Shown here: positions 46,007 to 55,353 of the stretch, piece by piece
Layout of the letters: each line of letters opens with the position of its first letter
Position numbering within the stretch: the first letter of the stretch is position 1
NCBI GenBank assembly: GCA_015680685.1
Contig: MNCI01030945.1
Span: forward strand, 482,745 to 546,744
DNA: 64,000 bases
Reading direction: 5' to 3'
Source of the DNA: Gnetum montanum
Taxonomy: Eukaryota > Streptophyta > Gnetopsida > Gnetales > Gnetaceae
The notes under the pieces: model-generated
What the model saw: only the letters and a program-made list of their open reading frames with translations
What the model was told of the DNA's origin: nothing
Databases searched by the model: none
Made by a program: the position numbers and the translations under genes

Positions 46007-47122
46007 TGTTGGAGCAAGTTCTCTCCACAATTAAATCACCTTCAATACACTAAATCCAAATATTATGAAAAGACAAAATTATTTGCTAGAAAACAAGAAA
46101 ACTAGCTATCTTTAATTAAATTATTCAAAGATTACAATAGGGTTCACACAACCCACAAGCATCCAAAAACCTATCACATTCAAATGATATTGCAAAGCAT
46201 GAGGCTCTATAATCACACAATGATTGTTCCCAATGTAGGATACAACCAAGAGAAACCTCTTCCACAACCCGGGATTGAGATCTCAACTCATAAGTAAGAT
46301 ACAAGAAAATAGAACACATAGATCAACACACAACAAGTTGATCTTAGAGCTACAATCACCTATTACACTCATCCAATGTGCTCACTCAATCTCTCTTGCC
46401 TAGTTCTCTTTGCATACAATCTCTCCTTCTTCTCATGGATGAAGGCATACATATTTATAAAGATCCAAAATCCTAGGAAGCTTTCTATTTACCTCCCTAG
46501 ATGTTTTCCACATGGATTTGAAGTCTTTTGAACATTTCCCAATTAATATGTCACATTAGAGCTTTTCCTCTTCAATGACATAGACATCTCTAGTATCATG
46601 TAGATGTCTCCTATGAGAGCTCTGTTCTTGGGAGAGATGTCTACTATTTTTGAGAGATGTCTACTCTAGACTAGAGACATCTACACTTTAGGGGAGACAT
46701 CTATCTTTCTAAGGAGATGTCTTTTGTGAAAGGCCTACTCTCAGGAGAGACGTTTACTATTTTTGGCAGATGTCTTTTATGGACTAGAGACATCTTCACT
46801 TTAGAAAAGACATCTCTAGAAAGATGTCTTTCTTTTTGGAAAGATGTCTATCCTAAAGATGCCAAAAAGAAAAATGCATGTTTTGATGCTAGATGCCTCC
46901 CAACAAGTTCCCATAGACCCTAGAACCTTCTAAAGTCATCAAAATAAGCAAAAAAAAAAAAAAAAAACACCTCCAAATATGCCAAAACATATAAGAATTT
47001 TCATCATAAAAATTCAGCACAAAAATTGAACACACGTGTCTAGGCCTTCTCCAAGAACGAAACCAACAAAAATAACTTGTAGGACAAGCACAAGGGAAAT
47101 CGGAAGAGGTATTCCTACACCA
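46007..47122 (-). repeat. Element C 5' LTR
   Basis: In plus-strand view it runs from TGTTGGAGCAAG to TTCCTACACCA, 1,116 bp, with the left copy at 8,425-9,431. Between about 46,590 and 46,860 are degenerate subrepeats made of AGACATCT and its complement. A short poly(A) run lies at about 46,950-46,970. Confidence 0.88.
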
Positions 47123-47302
47123 CAAAAGCCAACACAATAGTCTCCAATTGTTACAACTTATAATTAATGTAATTGATCATAGAAAGTTATGTTTACATAT
47201 TTAGTTTATTATAGCCTTTTCTTTGATTTATATGAATTTAATGCTTAACTCTTAGACTTCTATTGGATCCTTCATTAGCTACTTTATTAGACCTAGCGCC
47301 AC

Positions 47303-48272
47303 TGATGAAGCATCAATTAGCTAAGATATTATAGATACTACATCGTAGATGTTACATTGCATCTTTGTTGTAGCATCCCTATCGGTGTGTCTTAGTTGGT
47401 TGCTACATTGTAGATGTTATATTACATCTACAATGTCGTAGATGCAATATTGTAGTTGCGTCGATGGGAACACATTGACGTCAACATATACTTGTTGATT
47501 AATGCATTGATGCATACATGTCGACACAGTGTCTATTTTCACCTATAAATACGCATGATCCTATTGTGTATTAGCATTCTTTTATTAATAGAGTAGTCAA
47601 ACTCTTGTAGTTTTATTCTGTAGTCTTAGAGAATAAGTAGTGAGTGCCTGTATTGTGAATCTAAGTTAGTTATATAATGTCTTATTCGAGTGGCAATGTA
47701 CCTAGACACATTTCATGAACGACAATAAGATCAAGATTGATTCTTTTTCATTACAGCACTTTGACTTAGATTAGATTTACTTTTCATGCAATTTAGATTC
47801 CATGTACTTAGTTAATATTTACTTTTCATGTACTTAATATTTAAGTTTCCACACATGTTAATGAATTGGCGGAATGAGTGCGACTAGTCTTGAGCATCAA
47901 CACGTATTCACTTGGTAATCCTAGTAGTGAATACGTGAGTTCAAGCTGTGTATGGTAAGCTAGGAACATACACTCATTGCTTGTATGCTAGTTTATACTT
48001 TTCTTTCTATTGTTAATTAGATTAAATACTTAATTTCTTTATTATTGTTAGGAGTAGCATAAAGTCAAAACAATATCAAAAATCATATGTCTCACTTTGG
48101 ACTAAACCATACATGGCAAAGCTACCACTTCTTCAAGTGGAAAGACAACAAATTGCGATCAAGGCTTAACAATCTAGATGCCAAACTGGTTCCATCCACA
48201 GAATTTGATCGGGTTATGCATGAATGCTCATAATTCATATGGTTGGGTGTATGGGGTACCCACTGCTCATCA
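47303..48272 (+). mobile_element. H: solo LTR of the TGATGA family
   Basis: It begins TGATGAAGCATCAA and ends CACTGCTCATCA. In between it follows the B/D LTR plan: U3 with short complementary words (GTAGATG and CATCTAC), a TATA box ACCTATAAATACG at 47,541-47,553, a stretch CTTATTCGAGTGGCAATGTA matching D, and a U5 with TTTGGACTAAACCATAC. No primer site follows and no second LTR is found, hence a solo LTR. A target duplication is not convincing (GCCAC left, CCCAA right). Confidence 0.75.
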
Positions 48273-49594
48273 CCCAACTCTTTACAAAATGGGAACCTTT
48301 GTTTAATTTCTTCTCAAATATCTCGATAGAGGAGTAAATGTCTTACTATTAGTTCCATGCTCAACATATCTTTTGGCAAAAAAGGGCTAAAGATCACTGG
48401 CTATAAAATGGAGACTAGAACAAAAGCACTTTTACATTTTCATGTCTCTAAAAACTGTGGAAAAAATATGTTTCCTTTTTCTTTAATCTTGTCGTGGACA
48501 TCCATTAGTGCCAATTCTTTTTCTTTAACCTTTTTTGTAGGGATCCTGCTATGAACACGTTCACCCTTACTGAGATAGTTCTGCACTAGTCTATTACAAC
48601 CTAGATATTTACATAAATTTAATTATTTAATTTATCGTGATTAATTCTATCAAATGTGTTTTGATAGATTAACTTGTTATTATTGTTATTATTAGTTTTC
48701 TATATAAGTGAATGCAATCTACATGTTAGGGTATTTTGGATTCTTTATTTTATTACTATGTAAGCTCAATCATAGATCTTTTGAATATTTTATAGTTAAA
48801 TGTTGAACGTTAATTACACCAAGAAGTTTTTCTTTTGTCAATTATCATACCTTTACAAGTATTTGATTATGCATATTTTATTCTTGATGCACATTTAATT
48901 ATGCATCTTTTTATTTTATTATGCATATGTGATCATATAATTCTTTATTCATGGAGCAATTTCTAACCCTCCCCCTACCCAAAGCATATCCCTAGATACT
49001 TTTTGTCATTAAACTAGGATTTGGAGCTCATTTTTAATTATAATTTAATATTGCATAAATTAGCTTTATTAAGAAAGTACCTTAGGATGATGTCCTACCC
49101 AAAATCTAACCTTACCAATGTGTCCAAGATGTTCAAAAATGTACATTTTGATCCTTGGTTCACTCAAATCAAAGTTCTAGTTCTCAAGATGTTGCACTAT
49201 CTAGTTTGCTAAAATACTATAAAAGTTTTGGCATTTGCCCCGAGCGACTATGAAAAGTCATGCTTAGATGAGATTTCAATGTATGATTGGATAGAACCCT
49301 TGTTAAAGATTTGGTAGGTTCAAACAAAATTTGATTTGAAATCTCAGTGTACATGTTATAAGTGTTTAAACACCAAGAGTATTAATTAAAAGAGAAAAAC
49401 AAAAAAAAAACTTATAAAAAAGGAAAAATTTTAAAAGGGGAAAAATCAAACTTTCTAAAAAGTCAAAGGAGGTTTTACAACACGGTGGTTCACATCATGT
49501 GAGATGAGGGCATAAAAAACAAAATAAAAAGGTCAAAAGCATATAACCTTTTAACCTTATATATAAAGTTTAAGTAACATATACCTTTTTTAAA
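48273..49594. other. Unassigned AT-rich sequence
   Basis: I see no gene or recognisable element. The stretch holds A-rich runs near 49,385-49,450 and ends in a TA microsatellite where the foldback element sits. Confidence 0.35.
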
Positions 49595-50022
49595 ACTAGC
49601 TTATATATATATATATCTATAAATTGGCCGAGATGATTTAAAAAAAAAATGATGTTAACGCAGCCCGACTATTAGATGAGGTAACAAAATAACTAAAAAC
49701 AGAATCACTCATCCCTTCTTGTTTTTCTACCACTTACCCAATTTAGTTTTACCCTCTCGGTCAAGTTTGCTCTTTCTTTGTTTGTTCATGGCGTTTTTGA
49801 GAAATAAATCTCTTGCATAAATAATGCTCAAAAAAGCCATGAACAAACAAACAAAGAGCAAACTTGACCGAGAGGGTAAAACTAAATTGGGTAAGTGGTA
49901 GAGAAATAGAGGAGGGATGAGTGATTCNTTTTAGTTATCTTATTACCTCATTAACATCATTTTTTTTAAATCATCTCGGCCAATTTATAGAGATATATAT
50001 ATATATATATATCTAAACTAGT
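49595..50022. repeat. Foldback element, 428-bp near-perfect hairpin
   Basis: The left arm 49,595-49,800 and right arm 49,827-50,022 are inverted copies with only a few differences by eye. Examples are CTATAAATTGGCCGAGATGA near the outer ends and TTTAGTTTTACCCTCTCGG near the middle. The left arm has an extra 19-bp piece (CGCAGCCCGACTATTAGAT). The loop is about 26 bp. The outer ends lie in TA repeats, so a TA target site is possible. There is no reading frame. It is a non-autonomous DNA transposon of foldback/MITE type. An N at 49,928 lies in the right arm. Confidence 0.8.
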
Positions 50023-50606
50023 GGAGCGGTTTCGTGGCCTATGAGTAGAATTTAATTATTTTTTTATTTTTAAAATTATCATCACTATTTGCATTCCAAA
50101 TAATATATACAGGTAAACATAAATTGGTTAAAATAAAAGTTTATATATTTCGTATATGTTGATGAAGGAATACATTGCACAATTATTACAACAAACATTA
50201 CAGAGTTGTATAATAGGATTGAGCACAAGGCAAAATACAATGATAAGTGTGAACTCAATATGCCTAATTCTCCAACTGAGCAAAATGAACTTCTTGTGCA
50301 ATTCTACTTTGGAGATGTTTAGCATTTGAAATCTTTTTGTATCTTTGCACATGAAAAAGAGTATGAATCTTTAAAAAATCAATGATCTTGACTCCAAATA
50401 ATGCAAGAAACATAACCGTCATCACCTTAACTGTTGTCATGATCATAACCGTCACTGTAACCATAATCGTCACCATTTATTATAATAATAAATATTCATT
50501 ATTACTGTAATCATAACCATCACCATTTATAATAATAATAAATATTCAATATTACCCACCATTTATGATAATAAATATTCATTATTACCCATGTCGGGCC
50601 CTACAC
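50023..50606. repeat. AT-rich sequence with TAATAATAAATATTCA repeats
   Basis: From about 50,455 to 50,590 the words CATAACCATCACCATTTAT and AATAATAAATATTCATTATT recur three times with small changes. No gene is recognised in the whole stretch. Confidence 0.55.
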
Positions 50607-50857
50607 GTGAGGGAATACGAAGAGATGAATGGGGAGCCCAAGGGTCAGGGGGTGTCAATTGAATAGAGATTCGACTCCCCTACAGTGACTCTTTGGCTTC
50701 CTTGCATGTGGTGCATGCATGTGAAGGAATACAAAGAGATGAATGGGAAGCTTAGGGGTTATGGGACATTAATCGAGTAGAGATTCAATTCCCCTATACT
50801 GATTTTTTAGCTCCCATGCATGTGGCGCATGCGTGTGAGGGAATATGAAGAGATCAA
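50607..50857 (+). repeat. Tandem repeat, 114-bp unit, about 2.2 copies
   Basis: GTGAGGGAATACGAAGAGAT begins at 50,607 and recurs with changes at 50,721 and 50,835, a constant period of 114 bp. The unit includes GAGTAGAGATTC(A/G)A and GCATGTGGCGCATGC. A fragment TAGTGACTCTTTGGCT reappears at about 51,433, so the array was probably longer or has been broken up. Confidence 0.8.
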
Positions 50858-51482
50858 ACTAAATTGGCACTGCAACATATATTTGTAATGCATATTAGTT
50901 CATGGAGATATAAAAAATCATGTTACAAATGCATAAATAATGTTATTATTATATCACGAGTTTTTGTATATTGACATTATTATTACAATGGACAAGATAT
51001 GAATGATGCTAACACCTCATTCATAATTATTATATTATAATTATTGTGGAATCCAATAAATGTTATGAAATTATTATAAGTAGAGCAATAATCTATAATT
51101 ATAATTTGAGATATTATGGATTATAAGATTCATTCGAACGATAAACATTTCGTAATAAATAAAGCCAAGATATGATGACATATTACTCATAATCCATAAT
51201 GTTAGAGATGTTATTGATTCATTCATAATGTTAACCTATAATGATTATATCTCGATTAGCATTATCCATAAGATATATATAATGAAATGATTATAAATAA
51301 TCGACTTTATTTATGATAAAGTGTTTATAATAATTATATATAATTATTTATGTTTATGATTATAAATATATCATTATATATAACCGAGATTATAAATAAT
51401 CGAGATAAATATAATCATTGGCTCCCTTGTAGTGACTCTTTGGCTAAGGGAGATTTATAAATAATTGGTTATTTATGATTAT
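50858..51482. other. Very AT-rich sequence with many TAATTATTATA words
   Basis: No gene is recognised. The sequence is dominated by ATTATAATTAT-type words on both strands, giving much potential for secondary structure. Confidence 0.4.
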
Positions 51483-51612
51483 GGCAAAACATGTGCGTCG
51501 GTGAAGAGCTCATCGCCATTTTCCTCAACATTGGCTAGGATCATCACAACATGATCTTGTCGGAGATCTTCCTGGGGTCTAGGTTGCCAGAGGTGCAGAA
51601 GTTCTCGTTTTT
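51483..51612 (-). pseudogene. Subtilase pseudogene, piece 2
   Basis: The minus strand reads NFCTSGNLDPRKISDKIML and, one frame over, MILANVEENGDELFTDAHVL. Both are typical of plant subtilisin-like proteases, in the insert between the catalytic Asn and Ser (consensus around 'C--GSLDP--V-GKIVLC' and 'G-ILAN---NGEEL-AD-H-LP'). About 25 residues between them are deleted. It continues piece 1 after an intervening ~1 kb. Confidence 0.72.
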
Positions 51613-52603
51613 TAAATTTACCAGGTTAACAACTATATCATTCATTAGATTCCATCAATCAAAGAATATGTACATAAAGAAAAGGCCTCACTACATGCAA
51701 GAATGTAAGAAAAAATTATCAAATTTGAACTCTTTAAGTCCTCTTAATAAGCAGGAAAAATTGTTAAAATTATGACCAAAGTAAGGCCGACATCTTAAAT
51801 TGGCTAATAATTTTCATGTGCTAGCAAAAAGCATAATGCTTTTGCATTTTATTAAAATGCATATTGCAAACGAACAAGCAATCACAATCGTAACAACTAA
51901 ACGCATCTACTATATGGTAACTACTAAATTTCAAAGCACAGCCATAGAAGTGATAAAACCTACACAAAATATACAAAGAGATAAAGAGAACATGAACTTA
52001 CAAATGTTCCTGTACATTGAAAAAGGGTGTAGCAAAAGAAGATTACTCAAGATAGTAGCAAAGAATTACAATTTCAGAATTCTCTACCACTCCAGAAAGC
52101 ATTGAAAAAAGAACAGAACCAAACTTTGGAATGTTTTTGCATTGGAAATGCAAATGTATAGGAAAGCATGCTAAGTAATGATGACAGAAGAGCTCAGCTT
52201 GAAGTGAAACTATGAAAATTGCACAAAATCATCAAAATGTAATGTTCAACACGTTACAATTCACTATAAAAAATTAACAAAAACACACATAAAAAGACTG
52301 GCAAAAAGTTTGTTTCTAGAAAAAGAGATTCCAATAACCAAAGGCTATTGTTGACATAGAAACTTTAGAAGACCCTTCCCTTTAGGTTGCAGCTTCAACT
52401 GTAGCCATTACTGTCCTTCCTCAAATGTTTCTAGCTCTACCCCTCATCCTACCCCTGCCTGCAAAATTTTATGCTTAAAACATATATTCAGACAAAGCTA
52501 CTAAAGAAACATATTGGCCTAATTCATATATAAATGTTATAAAAAAAACCTAAATGAAGGTATCTTTTAGCTATTATAACAAAAACTGTATTATGATTCA
52601 CAC
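51613..52603 (-). other. Unidentified sequence between subtilase pieces, with an RG-rich candidate exon
   Basis: The minus strand shows a possible intron from GTGTGAATC (52,597-52,603) to TTTTGCAG (about 52,459-52,466), with RG-rich coding on both sides (DPRGRG before, GRMRGRARN after) and a stop soon after. The rest is AT-rich and looks like untranslated or intergenic sequence. It may be a captured piece of another gene inserted in the subtilase. I could not identify it. Confidence 0.35.
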
Positions 52604-53370
52604 CTCCTCTACCTCTGGGGTCCAAGCTACCATAGGTGTAGAAGTTCGCATTTCTGTTGCCATCAAGGCTAGTGTTTCCAGCATAGGTGAGTGTGAGATT
52701 TGGATCTTCCAGTAGCAGTTCCCCAGAGTAAAGTGAGGTTTCAGCATACTCGCTACCATCGATGAGCACCGTGATGGTTGGGAAGTCACAGTCAAGGGTG
52801 CTAGTAATGATGGTCATGATCCAGGGCATGAGATTTGAGGTGATGTCAGCGCTGTGTCTAGAGATTTTGGTTCAGCAAGCGACAAAGACATGGTAGTGGA
52901 CTACAACGGTGAAGGCGCCGATGGCGATGTTGTTGGTGTAGTACTGCTATGCGTTGTCACCAAGCGAGAGCGAAAGCATGTCAATGCTGTTGAATAGAGT
53001 GGCATCCATGGCTGCAAGGATGTTGGAGCTAAAGCAGCCACAGTCCTACCAGACCTTGTAGATGGCGATCCATACAAGCTAGGCCATGTCGTGGGTAGTG
53101 TCGTTGGCATAGCCGAGCACGTTGATGTCGACCACGGCATTGCTGGCAATTGTTGATGACATGTGCATGTCGTGGCCCTCGGTGTTGAGCGAGGATGCAG
53201 CAAGAGCCGATTGGCCTACTGCCTTATTGCTGCCTTGGTTGAAGAAGCACATGCTGATGAGCTTGTTATTGCAGCTAAAGCATGGGCCACCATCGGAGGT
53301 GCCTTTCCAATGCTCTAGCGAAGCTCTAAAGCTGGCATCATTGAAGCTGGTTCGACTAGGCTAGGCGGCC
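52604..53370 (-). pseudogene. Subtilisin-like serine protease (S8) pseudogene, piece 1
   Basis: In order on the minus strand: SFNDASFRASLEHWKGTSDG, FSCNNKLISMCFF, EGHDMHMSSTIASNAVV (the catalytic His block, normally GHGTHTSSTAAG), YKVW then CGCFSSNILAAMDATLFNSI, DMLSLSLGD, NNIAIGAFTVV and PWIMTIITSTLDCDFPTITV. These correspond step by step to the middle of a plant subtilase, a secreted or apoplastic protease family. The upstream catalytic Asp part and the downstream Ser part are missing. Stops within the frame and loss of conserved residues show it is dead. GC content is higher than its surroundings. Confidence 0.82.
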
Positions 53371-53399
53371 TACAGCAGGAGTTGCAGACGGAGATAGAG

Positions 53400-53619
53400 A
53401 CAGAATGGAAATGGAATTCTCATTCCCATTCCCATTCCCATTCTACATTTGGTTGCATTTGACCTTTTTATATGTGCAGCGGGAATACGAAAAGCTATGG
53501 CTCTTTGGTTCACATTCTGTGCAACGGGAATACGAAAAGGTGTGGCTCTTCAATTCATATTTTTTCCATTTCCTAGGATCTTACGTGGCACATGATGTGG
53601 AGGGTGTTACTTGGAGGGC
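53400..53619 (+). repeat. Short repeats: CATTCC run and a 53-bp near-duplication
   Basis: CATTCC/CATTCCC units repeat near 53,420-53,445. The word CGGGAATACGAAAAG occurs at about 53,479 and 53,525 followed by similar sequence (TATGGCTCTTTGGTTCA and TGTGGCTCTTCAATTCA). I see no gene here. Confidence 0.55.
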
Positions 53620-55353
53620 TGAAACACCACTAATTTCGGCCCAGCACTTTGAAACGAGGAAAACCTAAGCCCTCCCTGGCATTCGGGAGGCAAAACTAGA
53701 CTAAGGCATTGAGCTCACACCCAACCTACCCAAGGCAGTTTGCTCACCATCAGTGTGAGCAACTCTAAACAGTGTTAAAATCAAGTTCAAAGTGTAGGGC
53801 ACACTATGGTCACGCTACATGAGTCTAGCATGACCAACTTTCACAGCCTCCAAACTGAGTCGAAATGACTTGGTTTCGAACGTGCAAGCCATCCTCGGGC
53901 TCAGCATCAACAATCTCCAACTTCAAACTCCAACCATGAGAAAATTCAGTTTCAATGATCAAAAATTGCAATTTCTGCAGGTCACGCTGTGGTCACGTTG
54001 CAGCGTGACCTCCAGCGTGACCTACACCAAGTGACTCAAAACCAGACACATTCAAGCTCAAAATTCCACATTCCAGATCCCCCTCAAGGTCACAAGGCAG
54101 GCAGCAGCCACACTTCAAGAATCAAGCTTTAAAATTCAAATTTGGTGTCAAAAGGTCTCATTTCCCTCACTCACGCTGAAGGTCACACTGGGCATGAGTG
54201 TAGCATACACACGCTAGCACGCTGGGACTCACACTGGAGGTCACGCTAGGCGTGAGTGCAACGTAAACACAAATGAACTCACGTTGAAGCTCAATTCAGC
54301 TCACGCTGGAGGCTCTGGAAAAACAAAAACACCTCAAATAGCCACGAAACCCCTCAAATTGACATCCTACAGCAGTCGATTCAGGGATCAAGAAGTCTCA
54401 AGCAAGCCAGAACCAATTTCTTTTGTTATAAATTAATCATTTCATTGTAAATCTTCATTTGTGGGCTTGTTAGGCCTTCACTGTCTAAATTGTATGTATT
54501 TCCATGGGCTTGAGTGACCCTTGCATTGTAAGATACGGTGAACCTAGTCAAGAATGTAGCTTACCAACAGATGTCCAACTCACGCACAGTTGTCCATTGG
54601 ACACGTGTCACTTGATCTGCTTTCCTCTCATCTCCCAGCTGTTGATTCCATTCTCGAATTCCACACCCAAGCCCAGCACAACCCTATAAATACCCTATCA
54701 ATTCACATAAACAGGGTTGGCAATTTTGGAGTTGGACAACTTAGAAAGCTCAAACCAGCAATCCTTGGGTGCTCGGCACACTTTGACTTCTAGCATCCAA
54801 GCACTTCTGAAACACATAACATCACATCGCCCTAGGGCTTGGCACTTGACCTACCATCCACACGTGCAACTACGCTTTGACTGGTGCACATCTTTTCTAA
54901 GCAATACAATACAGTTTGTTTTGCCAGCTATTATTCTGTTTACTCTGTTTTACATTCAGTTTACATTTCGTTTACAATACCAGTTCTGCATGCGTTTCTG
55001 TTTACATTTCGTACGTACTATTTCACGTTTTAAAATATCAGTTACGATAACCCTAGCGCAAGTCATAGTTTACGCTCGGGGAAGTCCTTGGTTAATTTGC
55101 GTGCACTCTACCTACCCTCAGGCGAAGGCAGGGTTAGCTGTGTCTACCCGACGATCTTTCAGTGTTTGTTTCCCTTCCAGCCTTACNGTTGCTTATTTTC
55201 AAGGCATCATTTGTTTTGCAATCATTGTTTTTGTAAAATAGTGTCTCATCACATTTTTCGAAAAGCCCTTTTTTTACCATTTTTTTCATTTAAAGTTGAA
55301 TTGAGCTTGGTTTCTTTAGTTTTTCTCTTTAGGTTCATGCCTTAGATACATCA
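53620..55353 (+). mobile_element. G: LTR related to F, probably solo
   Basis: It starts TGAAACACCACTAATTTCGG, as F does on the other strand, has the TATA box CCCTATAAATACCC at 54,682-54,695 at a comparable position, and ends near 55,353 in GATACATCA, like the ...ACATCA end of F. The upstream part repeats CACGCTG and GCGTGA words (for example near 53,990-54,025 and 54,170-54,310), where F has TAGCGTAGC words. No target duplication was found and the right edge is uncertain. A single N is at 55,187. Downstream of the TATA box T-rich sequence continues to the end, as in an R-U5 region. Confidence 0.6.

Larger units (their letters stand above)
8425..47122 (-). mobile_element. Element C: Ty3/gypsy retrotransposon, host of nested insertions
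   Basis: C reads on the minus strand: 5' LTR 46,007-47,122, primer site 45,992-46,002, gag 44,800-45,940, protease about 42,334-42,906, RT 41,621-42,240 continuing at 20,563-20,885, RNase H 20,195-20,560 continuing at 10,863-11,053, integrase 9,685-10,733, 3' LTR 8,425-9,431. Without E (11,059-20,189), B with D (20,886-41,620) and F (42,911-44,789) about 7 kb remain, a normal size. The initiator-Met primer site, zinc knuckle, FDDILVYS motif and integrase tail (GDLVWVHLKKKR) suit the chromovirus side of gypsy. Each interruption splits a recognisable domain, so C is older than all its inserts. Many stops are present. Confidence 0.88.

Noticed and set aside
46940-46970. Poly(A) run as the tail of an inserted LINE or SINE
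   Set aside because: It lies within the C LTR and the left LTR aligns on both sides of it, so it is an expansion inside the LTR.
54717-55241. 174-codon open stretch on the plus strand in G
   Set aside because: It is inside the R-U5-like part of an LTR, T-rich, without motifs, and is not open in F.
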